Both the position numbers and the translations under genes were made by a program. This document shows, piece after piece, positions 34,901-46,529 of a stretch of 64,000 nt of DNA. Each line of letters begins with the position of its first letter. Position 1 is the first letter of the stretch. This DNA comes from Cunninghamia lanceolata (Eukaryota > Streptophyta > Pinopsida > Cupressales > Cupressaceae): contig BSBN01001965.1 of NCBI GenBank assembly GCA_027924645.1, forward strand, positions 14,808,001-14,872,000, given 5' to 3'. The notes below the pieces were generated by a model. The model ran no database searches. It was not told the DNA's origin and saw only the letters and a list, made by a program, of their open reading frames with translations.

Positions 34901-36058
34901 AAGAAGCATACATTGAACAACCAGATGGATTTTAATTGTCTGATCATGGTGATATGGTTAGGAAGTTAAAGAAAGCACTGTATGGACTAAAGCAAGCCCC
35001 AAGAGCTTGGTATGAAAGATTGGATTAGCATCTTTTGAAGATTGGTTTAATGAAGGTATTGCTGATAGTAATTTGTATTTCAAAATTGATCATGAAAACA
35101 TCTTGATTGTTGAAGTGTTTGTTGATGATATCATTTTTGGAGGAAGAGATAATATGTGTAAAACTTTTACAAATCAAATGAAAGGTGAGTTCCATGCTTG
35201 GTGAAATTAATTTCTTCTTGGGTCTAGAAATCACTCAAACAAAGAAAGGAATCTTCATTTCTCAGACCAAATATGTGAAAGAATTGTTGAAGAAATATGG
35301 GATGGAAGACTCAAAGCCGAGTACTCCCATGGCAACTAGATGTAAGTTAAGCAAAAATGATGACTCTCCCAAGGCTGATCAGAAAAAGTATAGGTCAATG
35401 ATTAGATGACTATTGTATCTCACTCAAACTAGACCTAACATTATGAATGTTGTTGGTCTTGTTGCTAGATTTCAAGCCAATCCTAGAGAATCTCATGTCA
35501 TGGCAATCAAGAGGGTTTTTAGATATTTAAAAGGGACAGTTGAGTATGGATTGTGGTACCCCAAAGATCATGATTTCTCTCTTCATGCATATACAGATGT
35601 GGATTGGGCAGGAGATGTAGATGACTAGAAGAGTACCAGTGGTGGAGCATTTTTTTAGGGAAAGAGATTGGTTTCATGGCTAAGCAAGAAACAAGAGGCA
35701 ATATCTCTGTTCACTACAGAAGTAGAATATATTGCAGCAACAGGTAGTTGCACTCAAGTTTTGTGGATGAAACAAATGCTAAGAGACATAAGAGTGGAGT
35801 ATGAGGAGCCTATCACAATCTTCTGTGATAATTCAAGTGCAATAAATATATCTAAGAATCTGGTGTTGCATTCAAAAACTAAACATATATCTATCAAGTT
35901 TCACTTATTGAGAGAGCAAGTTAACAAGAATTAAGTTAGATTGGAGTTTGTACCTTTGAAGGATCAAATTGTAGATATTTTTACTAAACCTCTACCTAAG
36001 GACTCTTTTGAGTATCTCAAGAAGAAGTTAGAGGTTATTGCCCCTCCAGTGATGAACT
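31922..36058 (+). pseudogene. gag-pol: Gag-pol of the middle D unit, broken
   Basis: Same domain order as D2. Gag starts at ATG 31922 with an early stop. The knuckle region (near 32735-32775) has lost its Cys pattern through a small deletion (FKFFNYDWSF). Protease DSGYSHHM near 33022. Integrase has a stop at 33754 and a shift near 33836. RT begins near 34560; the block 34732-34935 carries [19 protein letters not shown], and FVDD lies near 35120. RNase H runs 35413-36058 with stops. It supplies the uninterrupted version of the D1 insertion site (GCTACCCAAG near 32986). Confidence 0.88.
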
Positions 36059-36392
36059 AATGTGCATTAATGTGCATCAGTCCAATGGATTTCATAGTCA
36101 TATTTTGTGGTCCGGATTGATGATGGGAAGCTGCTACTCAGGGGGAGCAGCTAGTATGAGTCTAAAGTGGTGGAGTTGCAAGTATGTACCCTTTGCCATT
36201 GATGTCAAAGAGGGAGAGAAGACATGTGAAAAACAAGTGGTTGTTGATCAAATGGGGAGCAGGAAAAGAAGAGAAGACATGTGAATGGTTGTTGGTGATA
36301 GGGGGAGTTGTGTCAGTAAAGGAAAGTTTTTGTCTTGATGGATAAAATAGTTTTTCACATCATATGTTACCATCAATGACAAAGGGGGAGAT
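36059..36392 (+). other. 3' untranslated region and polypurine tract before LTR5
   Basis: AAAGGGGGAGAT at 36381-36392 abuts LTR5, with further purine tracts near 36138, 36208, 36255 and 36300. Confidence 0.75.
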
Positions 36393-37629
36393 TGTTGCAA
36401 GTATGGGCCTAACTGGTGTTGTCATTGATGTCAACATACTCTTGTTGCATTAATGATAAGGATTGGATGAATTGTTTCTTGAGGATATTGAGAAAATTGG
36501 TCACATCAGAAATGGTGAAGATAGTCAGGTAAAAGTCCCAATTAAGATGAGGATAAGAGGATGTGTTTCAAAGGGTTTGTAGATATGTGTCTTAAGGTGT
36601 TTGAGTGAAGATTTTAGTTGTCCATATAAGGATCTAAAGAAGTTGTGGCCGCTCAAGTAAAACTTGTTCTAGTAGGTGTTTAGAGGTGACAGAGTGATAC
36701 AGCTAGGTCTGGTGAGATGTAGAAATGCATTATCCTATTCTGTAGATTTGGTGAAGTGATTAGGAAGTCCTTGAGAAGTGTCAACATGATTGGTGCACGT
36801 TCTGCAGGTCTGCAAGCATCTATTTCTTTGTGATAGTGATGACAAACTATGTTCTTAAGGTTCTAGATGAAGGAGAGAAGGATTTCAGTAAGATGATGTA
36901 GTGTGGATGTTCTTGGTGATTTACACAAGCTTGTAGAGGTCTTTGGATCATGTCCAGTTCATTTTTGTGGTCCACATTGGAGTTTGATTTTGCAATTGAA
37001 GAATTACTTTTGGATGATAGTGTTCTTCCTAAGTCTGGCCGAGTGGATGAGTTACACATTCTGCGGATGTTCTTGTAGATGTTTTCTGACTTAGATGATT
37101 ATTCCTAAGTCGACGTCTTGTATAAATAAGGGATTGGAAAGTCATTTCAAATGTATCTTGTGGAGATGAGAGAGTGGTAGAGAGGAGAAGAGAGAAAGGC
37201 AGAGCAGAGGTTTTGGGCTTAAATGAAACTGAATCAAGCATGATGAAGATGCTACTCTTCAGTTCAAGTATGTGATACTTATTCTTTTGTAGACAGTGTG
37301 TCTCTTATAGGCAGTGAGCCTCTTGTGAGCAGTGTGCTCCGGTAGTGAGCCCTAATTGGCACATGTCATTTTGTTCTTTATATTCTTCTAACAGAGAATA
37401 CATTCTTGGGTTAGTCACCCTGTGGTTTTTTCCTTAACCGAGTTTTCCGCATCAAAATCTTGGTGTCTTATGTGTTAATGTGTTTCTTCTCTTGATTTAA
37501 TGCATTATGTTTCCATGATTGATTTATTATTATGCTGCTGAATTACAAAGTGGACTTAAGTGTTTAATTAAGGGAAAGTTTTGGACAATTGATTCACCCC
37601 CCTCTCAGTTGTCTGCCCTAAATCCAACA
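36393..37629 (+). repeat. LTR5, shared by the middle and last D units
   Basis: TGTTGCAAGTATGGGCC to ATCCAACA, with a polypurine tract on the left and a primer binding site on the right. Confidence 0.92.
37121..37128 (+). promoter_or_regulatory. TATA box in LTR5
   Basis: TATAAATA followed by AGGGATTG. Confidence 0.55.
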
Positions 37630-37631
37630 AT

Positions 37632-37643
37632 TGGCATCAGAGC
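37632..37643 (+). other. Primer binding site after LTR5
   Basis: TGGCATCAGAGC, one base different from the initiator-Met complement. Confidence 0.85.
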
Positions 37644-37685
37644 TAAGTTCATCTAAAAGAAGTTAACCTCTTGAGGAGATCCAGG

Positions 37686-40247
37686 ATGTCATCCTACAAG
37701 AAGGATAGTCTAAAGTTTGAAGGAACCAATTTTAATCTTTGGAAAAGTCACATGAAATGTGACTTGCAATGTATGGGAATGCAGTACTGGAACATGGCTT
37801 CAATAAACTATACTCCTCCACAGGGTGGCCTGAAATCCCCAAGTGAAATCACAAATACGGAAAACAATCTGTGGACTAAAGAAGCTATTCTAAGTGCTTA
37901 GTCTGATTCAGAGCTTTCAAATGTTGTTGACCTACAAAATGCCTTTGAGATTTGGGAAAAACTAGAAAATGTTCATGGAGACAAGTATGTTAAATGTGCA
38001 AGGGTACAAAGTCTGAAAGGAAAATTCAAAAATCTAAAGATGAGAGAAGATGAAAATATCTCTACTTTTATGCCAAGAGTAAATGAGCTTATTTGTTGGA
38101 TTAGATGTACTGGTGGAGTCTTGGAAGAAGATGATATTGTTGGCAAAGTTCTCAGATCCCTTCCTGCTTCTTATAAAATCAAGGTTGCTGCCATTGAAGA
38201 ATTTAGAGCCCATACAACTATCACAAGAGATCAATTGGTTGGTAAATTGGCTGCATTTGAATTGACCGAGTTTGGAGATGACCCCCCCAAGACTGAATCT
38301 GCATTCAAAGCTAGTGCCTCTATAAAAGGTAAACAAAGGTTTGATTTGGGAGAGAACTCTTCAAGGAAACTATCATGCTATGAAAAAACAAGAAAAGACG
38401 TGGAAGAAGAAGAAGCAAAAATTGCCTAGCTAGAAGCCCTTATTGCAAAAAGACTGCCAAGAGGATCCAATAAGTATGAAGGAAAGTTGCCTTTTAAGTT
38501 CTTTAACTGCAATAAGATGGGTCATTTTGCCTCAAGATGTCTAGAAATATTTTCAAAGCCAAATTCTAACAGATCAAGGTTCCAAAAGAATTGTTACTAT
38601 GTTCATGAAGAAAATGATAACGAAGGAGTAACAGATGATGAATCAGAGACAAGAAACAAATATGAAAGTGATTGGGTGTTTATTGTTACCAAGGAAGAAG
38701 AACCAATGTCCTCTGAATCTGTCAATCATAAAGTTGTGGAAAGAGCTTTGGCTGCCCAAGTTGAAGATAAGGATGATTGGGTCATTGACAGTTGATGCTC
38801 TCACCATATGACAGGTGACAAAAACAAATTCATAGATTTGGAAAGGTATGAAGGAGAAGTGGTAAAGTTTGGTGATAATTCTGCTGGTAAAATCAGAGGT
38901 AGAGGAACTATTTCCTTTGATGGAAAGAACAAAATGGGTAATGTACTATTTGTTGAAGGATTGAAGCACAATCTTCTTAGTGTTGGATAGTTGGTGGACA
39001 AAGGCTATGATCTCATATTCAAGAATGGAAAATGCAAGATCTTCTAAAGTTTTGGAACAGAGATTGCATCCGGTACCCAAACGAAAGGTAACATCTTCCA
39101 TTTAGTTGGTACTAGTAAAAGTTTTCTATTTGTGTAAATTGATCAGAGATGGTTATGGCATAGAAGAATGTCTCATGTTAATTTTGATAATATCATCAAG
39201 ATAAGCAATACTCAAGCTGTAAGAGATCTTCCAAAATTGGTTAAACCTACAAATAGTTTGTGCAAAGAATGTCAGTTGGGTAAACAAAGCAGAGTCTCAT
39301 TCAAAAGCAAGGAACAATCTTCTACCAAATTATTAGACTTAGTTCATACTGATTTATGTGGTCCGGCAAGAATCAAAACTGTGCAATGTGATAGATACTT
39401 CATGTTATTAATTGATGACTACTCCTAGATGATGTGGGTAACTTTTCTAAAAGAGAAATCATAAGCTCTTGAGAAATTCAAAATATTCAAGGCTATGGTA
39501 AAGAATGAAATTGGATTAAAATTAAAATGTCTGAGGTCTGATAGAGGTGGTGAATTCACATCTGGTGAGTTCATAGATTTCTATGAGAAACATGGAATCA
39601 AGAGACAGTTGTATGCTCCTAGGACTCCACAGCAGAATGGAGTAGTAGAAAGAAAGACCCGGACCATCTAGGAAGCATCTAGGACCATGATGATGGAAGC
39701 AAATGTTCCTTAGATCTTTTGGTGATAAGCTGTCAGCACTACAGTATATACTCTCAATCGAGTACAAATCAGAAACAATACTAATAAGACTCCTTATGAA
39801 CTTTGGTTTGGCATCACTCCTACTGTGAGGTATTTTAGACTCTTTGGTAGTAAATGTTACATTAAAAGAGATGAAGATCTAGGCAAGTTTGATGCTAGAA
39901 GTGATGAAGGAATATTCTTGGGTTACTCTAATCAAAGAAAACCTTACCGGTGTTATAACAAGAGACTGAGAAAGGTTATATAAAGTACTAATGTGAAGGT
40001 TGATGAAGGAATTCAAAAAACCCTCAAGATTTTATGAATATGATGAAGATGATCAGAATGGTGTTCTGATTCAAGGATCTCAAGTCCCTTCTATAATTTA
40101 GATTCAAACTGATTGGGTAAATCAGGAAGAAGAGATGAGTTTTAATGAGCCTGATCAAGAATTAGAAGTGCAAGAAACTCCCAAAGTTTTGAGATATGTA
40201 AGACTAAACCACTCTGAAGATTCAATCATAGGTGATGAAAGCAAAAG
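37686..40247 (+). pseudogene. gag-pol: Last D unit: gag, protease and integrase, truncated before RT
   Basis: Gag starts at ATG 37686 (MSSYKKDSLKFEG). The knuckle reads FFNCNKMGHFASRC, with the first Cys replaced by Phe. A TGA sits directly after the protease Asp-Ser (near 38793). A TAG at 38988 is at the same codon as the D2 stop at 22836. Integrase landmarks run to about 39970. Similarity to the sister copies ends abruptly at about 40247, just before the RT, and chromovirus sequence begins. RT, RNase H and the 3' LTR are missing. Confidence 0.87.
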
Positions 40248-40434
40248 AATTCCATAAGATCTTGTTGTGGACAGATTATCAAATTAAGATAGATTACCTG
40301 TGTTGTAATTGATTACTGATTGTCAGGTAGTCGTCACCTTGTAGCTCGATCACCAAACTTGAGGTAGTTTACACTTGTTCCTAGGAAGAGCGTCGCTGAG
40401 GAGAGTTGCTAATGTTGGAACAACGGCTAGTAGA

Positions 40435-41480
40435 ATGGATGAGATAATGGAGATGGTGAAAACAATGTGAATTTGATTGGATGTTGTTGAAGAAGATAGG
40501 TGAAGAGGATTGACACGTACACCTATGTCAAAAGCGATGACGAAGAAGAATCTCAACCTGTTGAACAAGCTAGCGAAACCCTAGGAGGTGATGAAGAAGA
40601 AGAATCAGATCAAGTAAAGATGTTGTGAGCTATTTAAAAGATTGGAAAGAGACCTAGAGTTGATGTTCCAAACTATATTGGTAATTTGAACCCTAAAGAA
40701 TTGATTGACTCGATAAATGACATGGAAGAATACTTTGAATATGAGGAAATTGAAGTTCCGGAGAAGGTGAAATTTGTAAAGACAAAGTTGAAAAGACATG
40801 CTGCTATGTGGTGGAAAAAAGTTCAGTTGGAAAGAAATAGAAGAGGGAAAGAAAAGATTACAAAATGGGATAGGATGATGACAAAGTTGAAGAATCAGTT
40901 TATACCTACTGACTATGAGTTGGAACTGTTTAAAAGATTACAAAACCTAAGACAAAAGGAGAAATCTGTGAAGGAGTATACTGAAGAATTTCACAAGATG
41001 ATCATAAGAATAGGGCATAGTGAAGCAAGCAAGGAGAAAGTGGCTAGATACATCAATGGACTGAGATTGAACATTCAAGAAGAACTAAGCTTAGTGAGGA
41101 TGACATCTTTGGAAGAAGTATATCAATTTGCCCTAAAAGTTGAAGAGAAGATGAATAAAATACAGGATCAGAGACAGAGAGGCAAAGGAGGTAAATTTTA
41201 GAGAGGTAGTACTATATTAGAGGAGATAGATCACATATAGAGTAGAACAAGTTTGACAGCCCATTTAAGAAGGATGACGAAGATTCTAATGCATACTAGA
41301 GAAATTACATAAATTTTCATCCCAGAGGTAACTATAATTCATACCAGAATGAAGGATATAGAAGAGAAAGAAGAGGATTAGATAAGAGAACATTCAGAGG
41401 TACTTGTTTCAAGTGTGGAGGTGAAGGACATAGAGCATTTGAAAGTAATCATGGTAGCATGAACAAGAGGAAAAGAGAAC
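40435..41480 (+). pseudogene. gag: Chromovirus Gag, broken
   Basis: The capsid block 40686-41201 is open (172 codons) with MNPKELIDSINDMEEYFEYE, KLKRHAAMWWKKVQ, LKNQFIPTDYELELFKRLQ and VKEYTEEFHKM, typical of plant gypsy retrotransposon Gag. The acidic leader before it (SDDEEESQPVEQ, about 40530) is in phase but has stops near 40627 and 40636. The zinc knuckle near 41405-41446 reads CFKCGGEGHRAFES, with the last Cys replaced by Ser. Confidence 0.85.
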
Positions 41481-41619
41481 AGTGGAAGAGCAACTTATGT
41501 TGAAGAGGAACCTATTGGATCACCAAGTTTTGTTGGTAAATGAGAGAAAGGAGAGTCACTTATGATGAGGAGAGAACTATTTCAAGAAGAAACAAATGAG
41601 GAACCACCATAGAGGATGA

Positions 41620-42300
41620 GATTATTTAGGACAAGATGCAAATTAGGAGGTAAGTGTTGTAAAGTTGTGATTGATAGTGGTAGATTAGATAACCTAGTTT
41701 TAGAGGAGATGGTAACTAAGCTAAAGTTGGAAAGATTGAAACACTGTAAGCCCTATCAGATAGCATGGATTTAGGATGATTATAAGGTACTGTGAGTGAA
41801 CAATGTTTCATGAAATTTCATATTGGATCTTATCCTGATGAAGTCTTGTGTGATATTATGCCTATGGATGTTTGTCATATCTTGTTGGGTAGACCTTGTA
41901 AATATGATAGAAAAGCTATACATGATGGGAGAAATAATACATACACTATAATAGAAAATGGAAAGAGAATTGCTTTGATTCCTTTGGAGGATGATCCTAA
42001 AGATGTGGTATGTGGAAATGCTAGAATCTATTTGGTAGATGGAAGGAAATTTCTAGATGCATTGAAAAATGAGAATATGTGTTATGCTTTGATTCCTAAA
42101 AAGCTTAAAACATTGAAGAAAGAAAATGAAGAAGAACAACCAGAGGAGATAAGAGAGTTGCTGATAGAATATGAAGACATCATATTAGATAATGTACCAA
42201 AAGAATTGCCACCCATCAAGAGTATTAGTCATCACATGGATCTTATACCTGGAGCAAGTTTACCTAACAAAGCAACACACCAAATGACACCGGTAGACAT
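41620..42300 (+). pseudogene. pol: Chromovirus protease and linker to RT
   Basis: The protease active site is VIDSGRLDNLVLEEMV near 41670. After two stops the frame continues in the 41792-42316 block with ILLGRPCKYDRKAIHDGRNN (retropepsin C-terminal region) and ends in the RT entry region (KELPPIKSISHHMDLIPGAS). Confidence 0.85.
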
Positions 42301-42528
42301 ATACAAGAGTTATTGAGGAAAGGTTTGATCAGATAAAGTTTGAGTCCTTGTGCAGTACCTGCGGTGTTAGCACCTAAGAAAGATGGAGAATGGAGAATGT
42401 GTACTGACTCTAGAGCAATAAACAAGATCATAGTTAAGTATAGATTTCCTTTACCTAGGATAGATGATATCATGGATTGTTTGAGTGGAGTAAGATATTT
42501 CACAAAGATAGACTTGAAGAGTGGATAT
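42301..42528 (+). pseudogene. pol: Chromovirus RT, N-terminal part, up to the E insertion
   Basis: Contains [33 protein letters not shown] and [11 protein letters not shown], ending within the codon run for SGYHQI, where element E is inserted. The Gly-Tyr and His-Gln codons are on opposite sides of E. Confidence 0.9.
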
Positions 42529-43620
42529 TGTATAAACCTCAAAATTACATGACTCTATCTAAATAAATATTATTAATATTTATTTCATCCTAATTCCTCT
42601 ATCAATAAATAAATAAACAAATTTATTTATTCGATTCATATTCTTCTAAATTAATTATATATCAAAATATTTAATTACCTCTTCTAAAGTAAAAATTAAA
42701 CAAAATCTTTTATTTAATTAAATTCTTCCAAAGAATTAAATAATTCTTAATTATTTAATTAAGTCAATTCTTCTTCCAAATTTAAATAAATAAATCAAAT
42801 TTATTTAAATTCTCCCAGTCTCTAAAAATAAAATATAATCAAATATTTATTTATTCTTCCAAATCATGCACAAACAATTAAATAAATTTATTTATTTAAT
42901 TTTCTTTCTTATCTTCTAATTCTTTGAAAAATCTTTCAAATCTTCTAAAAATAAATCTTCTTCTTTATGCACACAAAATTAAATAATTTATTATTGAATT
43001 TTTCTCAAATCATGCAAAAGAAAATCACAAGTTGAGTTAATTGATGCAATCAATCTTGTTTTTATCAACAACTTTTAAATTAGAAAAAAACTTTTTAATT
43101 TATGAGATCAAATCTTATCTTTATAAAAGAAAGCAGTTAACTCAAACGAAATAGCTTTTTGTGTGACACATGTCTTCTTTTTATTTGTGCACATTCTCTC
43201 AACCGTCCTATACCATTGATCTTCTCTCTCATGAGTCTATAAATTGAAACCTATTCCTCCATTTCATTCATCCAAGCTTTTAGTAACCTTACTCTGCAAG
43301 AATTACAACGCGCCTTTGGCACCCAATTTCCTACATTTCTCGTGATCATCCTTTTTATTGTATTGAAGCTCCTCTTCATTACAAAAAGTATCATAGCCAC
43401 CTCTCCATCGTCATCTTGAAAAACAAGGCAAGGAAGTATGATTTCTGAGGGCTTCATTCATATAAAAGATCGATTGAGACTAGGCGAACAATGGAAGTAG
43501 CAAAGTAACAAGGTTTGGACAAATTTTTCTTTGTTATTTGATCTTTGTTACTTGCAATTTCTATTGAGATTATTGGTTTATTGATTGAGATTAATACTTT
43601 GACAATATTTCTAGTAAGCA
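42529..43620 (+). repeat. 5' LTR of element E
   Basis: TGTATAAACCTCAAAATTAC to CTAGTAAGCA. Very AT-rich, with runs of AAATAAATTTATTTATT. Aligns along its length with 45412-46529. No recognisable primer binding site follows. Confidence 0.88.
43238..43245 (+). promoter_or_regulatory. TATA box in E 5' LTR
   Basis: TATAAATT in GAGTCTATAAATTGAAACC, kept in the other E LTR. Confidence 0.5.
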
Positions 43621-43625
43621 TCTTT

Positions 43626-44625
43626 TCCAGGCAGAGGGGTGAGCTGTATAGCTATGGATATGCAAGTGTTATTTCCTAGCACAAGTTGGGAAAGCTTGAG
43701 TATTGGAGACACACATTGGATAATGTAGATAGAGTTGTCTCGTGTCCCTATCTAGATTGTGAGCCATGGTATGATGAGGCTATCGAGCTTCCATACTGCT
43801 TTCAGACTCAGTAGCCCATTGGGAGGAGGTGATTTATTTTAGAGAGGTAGATTGTGAGCTGGGTTTGGTGACAAGTTGGTAGGGTATAGGGTATGCCATA
43901 GGGGCAGGCCTAGTTTACACAGACACATGCATAGCAGTTCATATGGGGCCCATTTGCTTCCTATGAGGAGGCACCACTAGAGTTTCAGCAAACTCCCTAC
44001 ATGGCCTAGCCGATGAGGAGGGAGGTGGTAGATGCAGGGATGACTCCTAATTACGAGGAGTGGTTTGTGGCTCATCTGTTCTTGAGATATTTAGGACCTG
44101 AAGAGTTGGTTCCTTGCCTTGATGATGAGGATGGTGCAAGCAGGAGGAGGAGGAGATGGAGGAGGGAGAGAGGAGGACGAGGAGATGGAGATGATGGAGG
44201 GGATGGAGGGGGACATGGAGGTTACGGAGGAGTAGGAGGGGGAGGTGGAGGTAGAGGGAGGTATGGATAGAGGAGGAGAGTGGGAGAGGGACCCTCCTAG
44301 CAGCAATAGGTAGTGCAGCCACAGGTTGCACCACATGTGGGACAACAGATATAGGTGCCAACACTGCAGCAGGTACCCCAATGGGTAGCTTATTAGCAGG
44401 TTCCTTAGCTAGATTTATAGCAGTAGGTGATTATTACGCTGCAGGGTCAGGCGAGACAACTTAGGGCACATCACCGAGTGGCAGAGTCCCAGAGAGAGTT
44501 TAATGCACAAGTTTTATCTGGGCTCACTGCAGAGCAGGATACAACACTGGCAAGGGTGCATGCCTTAAGACTAGAGAGAAATGTGGCCCTAGCCACCTTG
44601 GGTACCAATGGAGCTACTAGTTTCT
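43626..44625 (+). pseudogene. Decayed plant mobile domain-like frame inside element E
   Basis: One plus-strand phase can be followed with about ten stops before 44013. It gives LEYWRHTLDNVDRVVSCPYL, ELPYCFQTQ, FIWGPFASYEEAPLEFQQTP and then an open block 44013-44270 (NYEEWFVAHLFLRYLGPEEL, followed by an Arg-rich and Gly-rich tail). A further block 44427-44627 (QARQLRAHHRVAESQREFNA) looks like a coiled coil. The Asp-Arg-Val...Pro-Tyr pattern and the low-complexity tail resemble the C-terminal part of plant mobile domain (PMD) proteins, known both as host genes and as passengers of plant transposons. The assignment is from memory of the family and moderate at best. Other reading: an unrelated ORF of the element. 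Confidence 0.45.
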
Positions 44626-45411
44626 GAGTCACATAGGTGCAGGAAGCTCAGGTGCAGCTTTCGCAGGTTCAAGCAGAGCTTTCTATATCAAATGCGCAAG
44701 TTCTTGACATATGCGCCAACCCATAATATATATCTGCAGACCTTATGTATGTGCCAACCCATATCATGCATGTGAAGATTTGTCATATGCATCATTCCAA
44801 AACGCAAATGTGCTAACTCATATCATTTGTGCTATTTCGGTGTGCATATGCAACAAAACACGAATCAACACATCTATCCTAGCTAATTTTTCCTAGCATT
44901 TATTGCACTAATAAATGATGCTAGGTGAGTTTTTTTGATGTACATACTGGTGGTCCTACATCAGCTGGCTAATTGAATAGTTGAACTTGCTCAAAGCGAT
45001 GCTCTTCATGTGGAATATCTAACTCTATGCTGACTGCTCTATGCTCCTCTACTCTCCTAAGCTCTCAAAGACCTATCAACAAAAGCCAAGTGTGCAAATG
45101 ACTAGGATTGTTGATCCAACTCCTATATATAGCAAGTGAACCCTAACTGGCTGTGTGACGACCGTGACTACTTTCTAGGCCCATTTCTCCGAACCGTGAC
45201 ATGTTTTTCTTCATTCTAAGTTGTTTCTCAACTTCTTCTTCGTGAGATTGTTTGTCTCACATCCTTCTACCTTCTTCCCATCCAATCTCCCGAGGGGGCA
45301 TCCTACCATCGTTAAACCTGTACCAAGGGCAAACTGGGGCATGTATCATTATTAGAAAATCTATTCTTTGAAGCAACGTTGTAAACTCCATTGCATCAAA
45401 GAGGGGCCAAA
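44626..45411 (+). other. Non-coding 3' part of element E and polypurine tract
   Basis: Contains short words ATGCGCAAG, ATGCGCCAACCC and variants at 44690-44860, like the TGCGCATC words of element F, then unique sequence, and ends with AAAGAGGGGCCAAA next to the 3' LTR. Confidence 0.55.
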
Positions 45412-46529
45412 TGTATACACCTAAAACTGACACGACTTTGTCTAAATAAATATTCTTAATATTTATTTCATCCCAATTCCTCTATCAATAAATAAATAAA
45501 CAAATTTATTTATTCAATTCATATTCTTCTAAATTAATTAAATATCAAAATATTTAATCACCTCTTCTAAAGTCAAAATTAAATAAAATCTTTTATTTAA
45601 TTAAATTCTTCCAAATAATTAAATAATTCTTAATTATTTAATTAAGTCAATTCTTCTTCCAAATTTAAATATATCAATAAAATTTATTTAAATTCTCTCA
45701 ATGTCTAAAAATAAAATATAATAAAATATTTTATTTATTCTTCCAAATCATACACAAACAATTAAATAAATTTATTTATTTAACTTTCTTTCTTATCCTC
45801 TAATTCTTCTAAAAATCTTCCAAATCTTCTAAAAATAAATCTTCTTCTTCAGGCACACAAAATTAAATAATTTATTATTTAATTTCTATCAAATCATGCA
45901 AAAGCAAATCACAAGTTGAGTTAATTGATGCAATCAATCTTGTTTTTATCAACAACTCTTGAATTAGAAAAAAAATCTTTCTAATTTATGAAATCAAATC
46001 TTATCTTTATAAAAGAAAGTAGTTAACTCAAACAATACAACTTTTTGTGTGACACGTCTTCTTTCTATTCGCATATATTCTCTCAACCTTCCTATATTGT
46101 TGATCTTCTCAATATTTCTATAACATTGATCTTCTCTCTCATGAGTCTATAAATTGAACCCTATTCCTCCATTTCATTCATCCAAGCTTTTAGTAACCTT
46201 ACTCTACAGGAATTACAGCATGCCTTTGGCACCCAAGTTCCTCCATTGCTTGCAATCATCCTTTTTATTGTATTGAAGCTCCTCTTCATTACAAAAAGTA
46301 TCATAGCCATCTCTCCATCATCATCTTGAAAAATAAAGCAAAGAAGTATGCTTTCTAAGCGCTTCATTCATACAAAAGATCGATTGAGACTAGGTGAACA
46401 ATGGAAGCAGCAAAGTAACAAGGTTTGCACAGTTTGTTCTTTGCTATTTGATCTTTGTTACTTGCAATTTGTATTGAGATTATTGGTTTATTGATTGAGA
46501 TTAATACTTTAACAATATTTCTGGTAACA
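45412..46529 (+). repeat. 3' LTR of element E
   Basis: TGTATACACCTAAAACTGAC to CTGGTAACA, followed by target duplication GATAC. It carries TATAAATT at 46148. Confidence 0.9.
46148..46155 (+). promoter_or_regulatory. TATA box in E 3' LTR
   Basis: TATAAATT, same context as at 43238. Confidence 0.5.

Larger units (their letters stand above)
42529..46529 (+). mobile_element. Element E: non-autonomous LTR element nested in chromovirus RT
   Basis: LTRs at 42529-43620 and 45412-46529 flank 1.8 kb without any gag or pol motif. The flanks GATAT (42524-42528) and GATAC (46530-46534) are a 5-bp target duplication with one change. A purine tract (AAAGAGGGGCCAAA) precedes the right LTR. The interior has a decayed plant-mobile-domain-like frame. 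The LTR is related to that of element F at 58095. Confidence 0.92.

Noticed and set aside
44013..44381. Opposite-strand frames over the Gly/Arg-rich tract (for example 44047-44364 and 44091-44381)
   Set aside because: They are Pro/Leu/Ser-rich shadows of a low-complexity purine-rich region; the plus frame fits the neighbouring protein remnant better.
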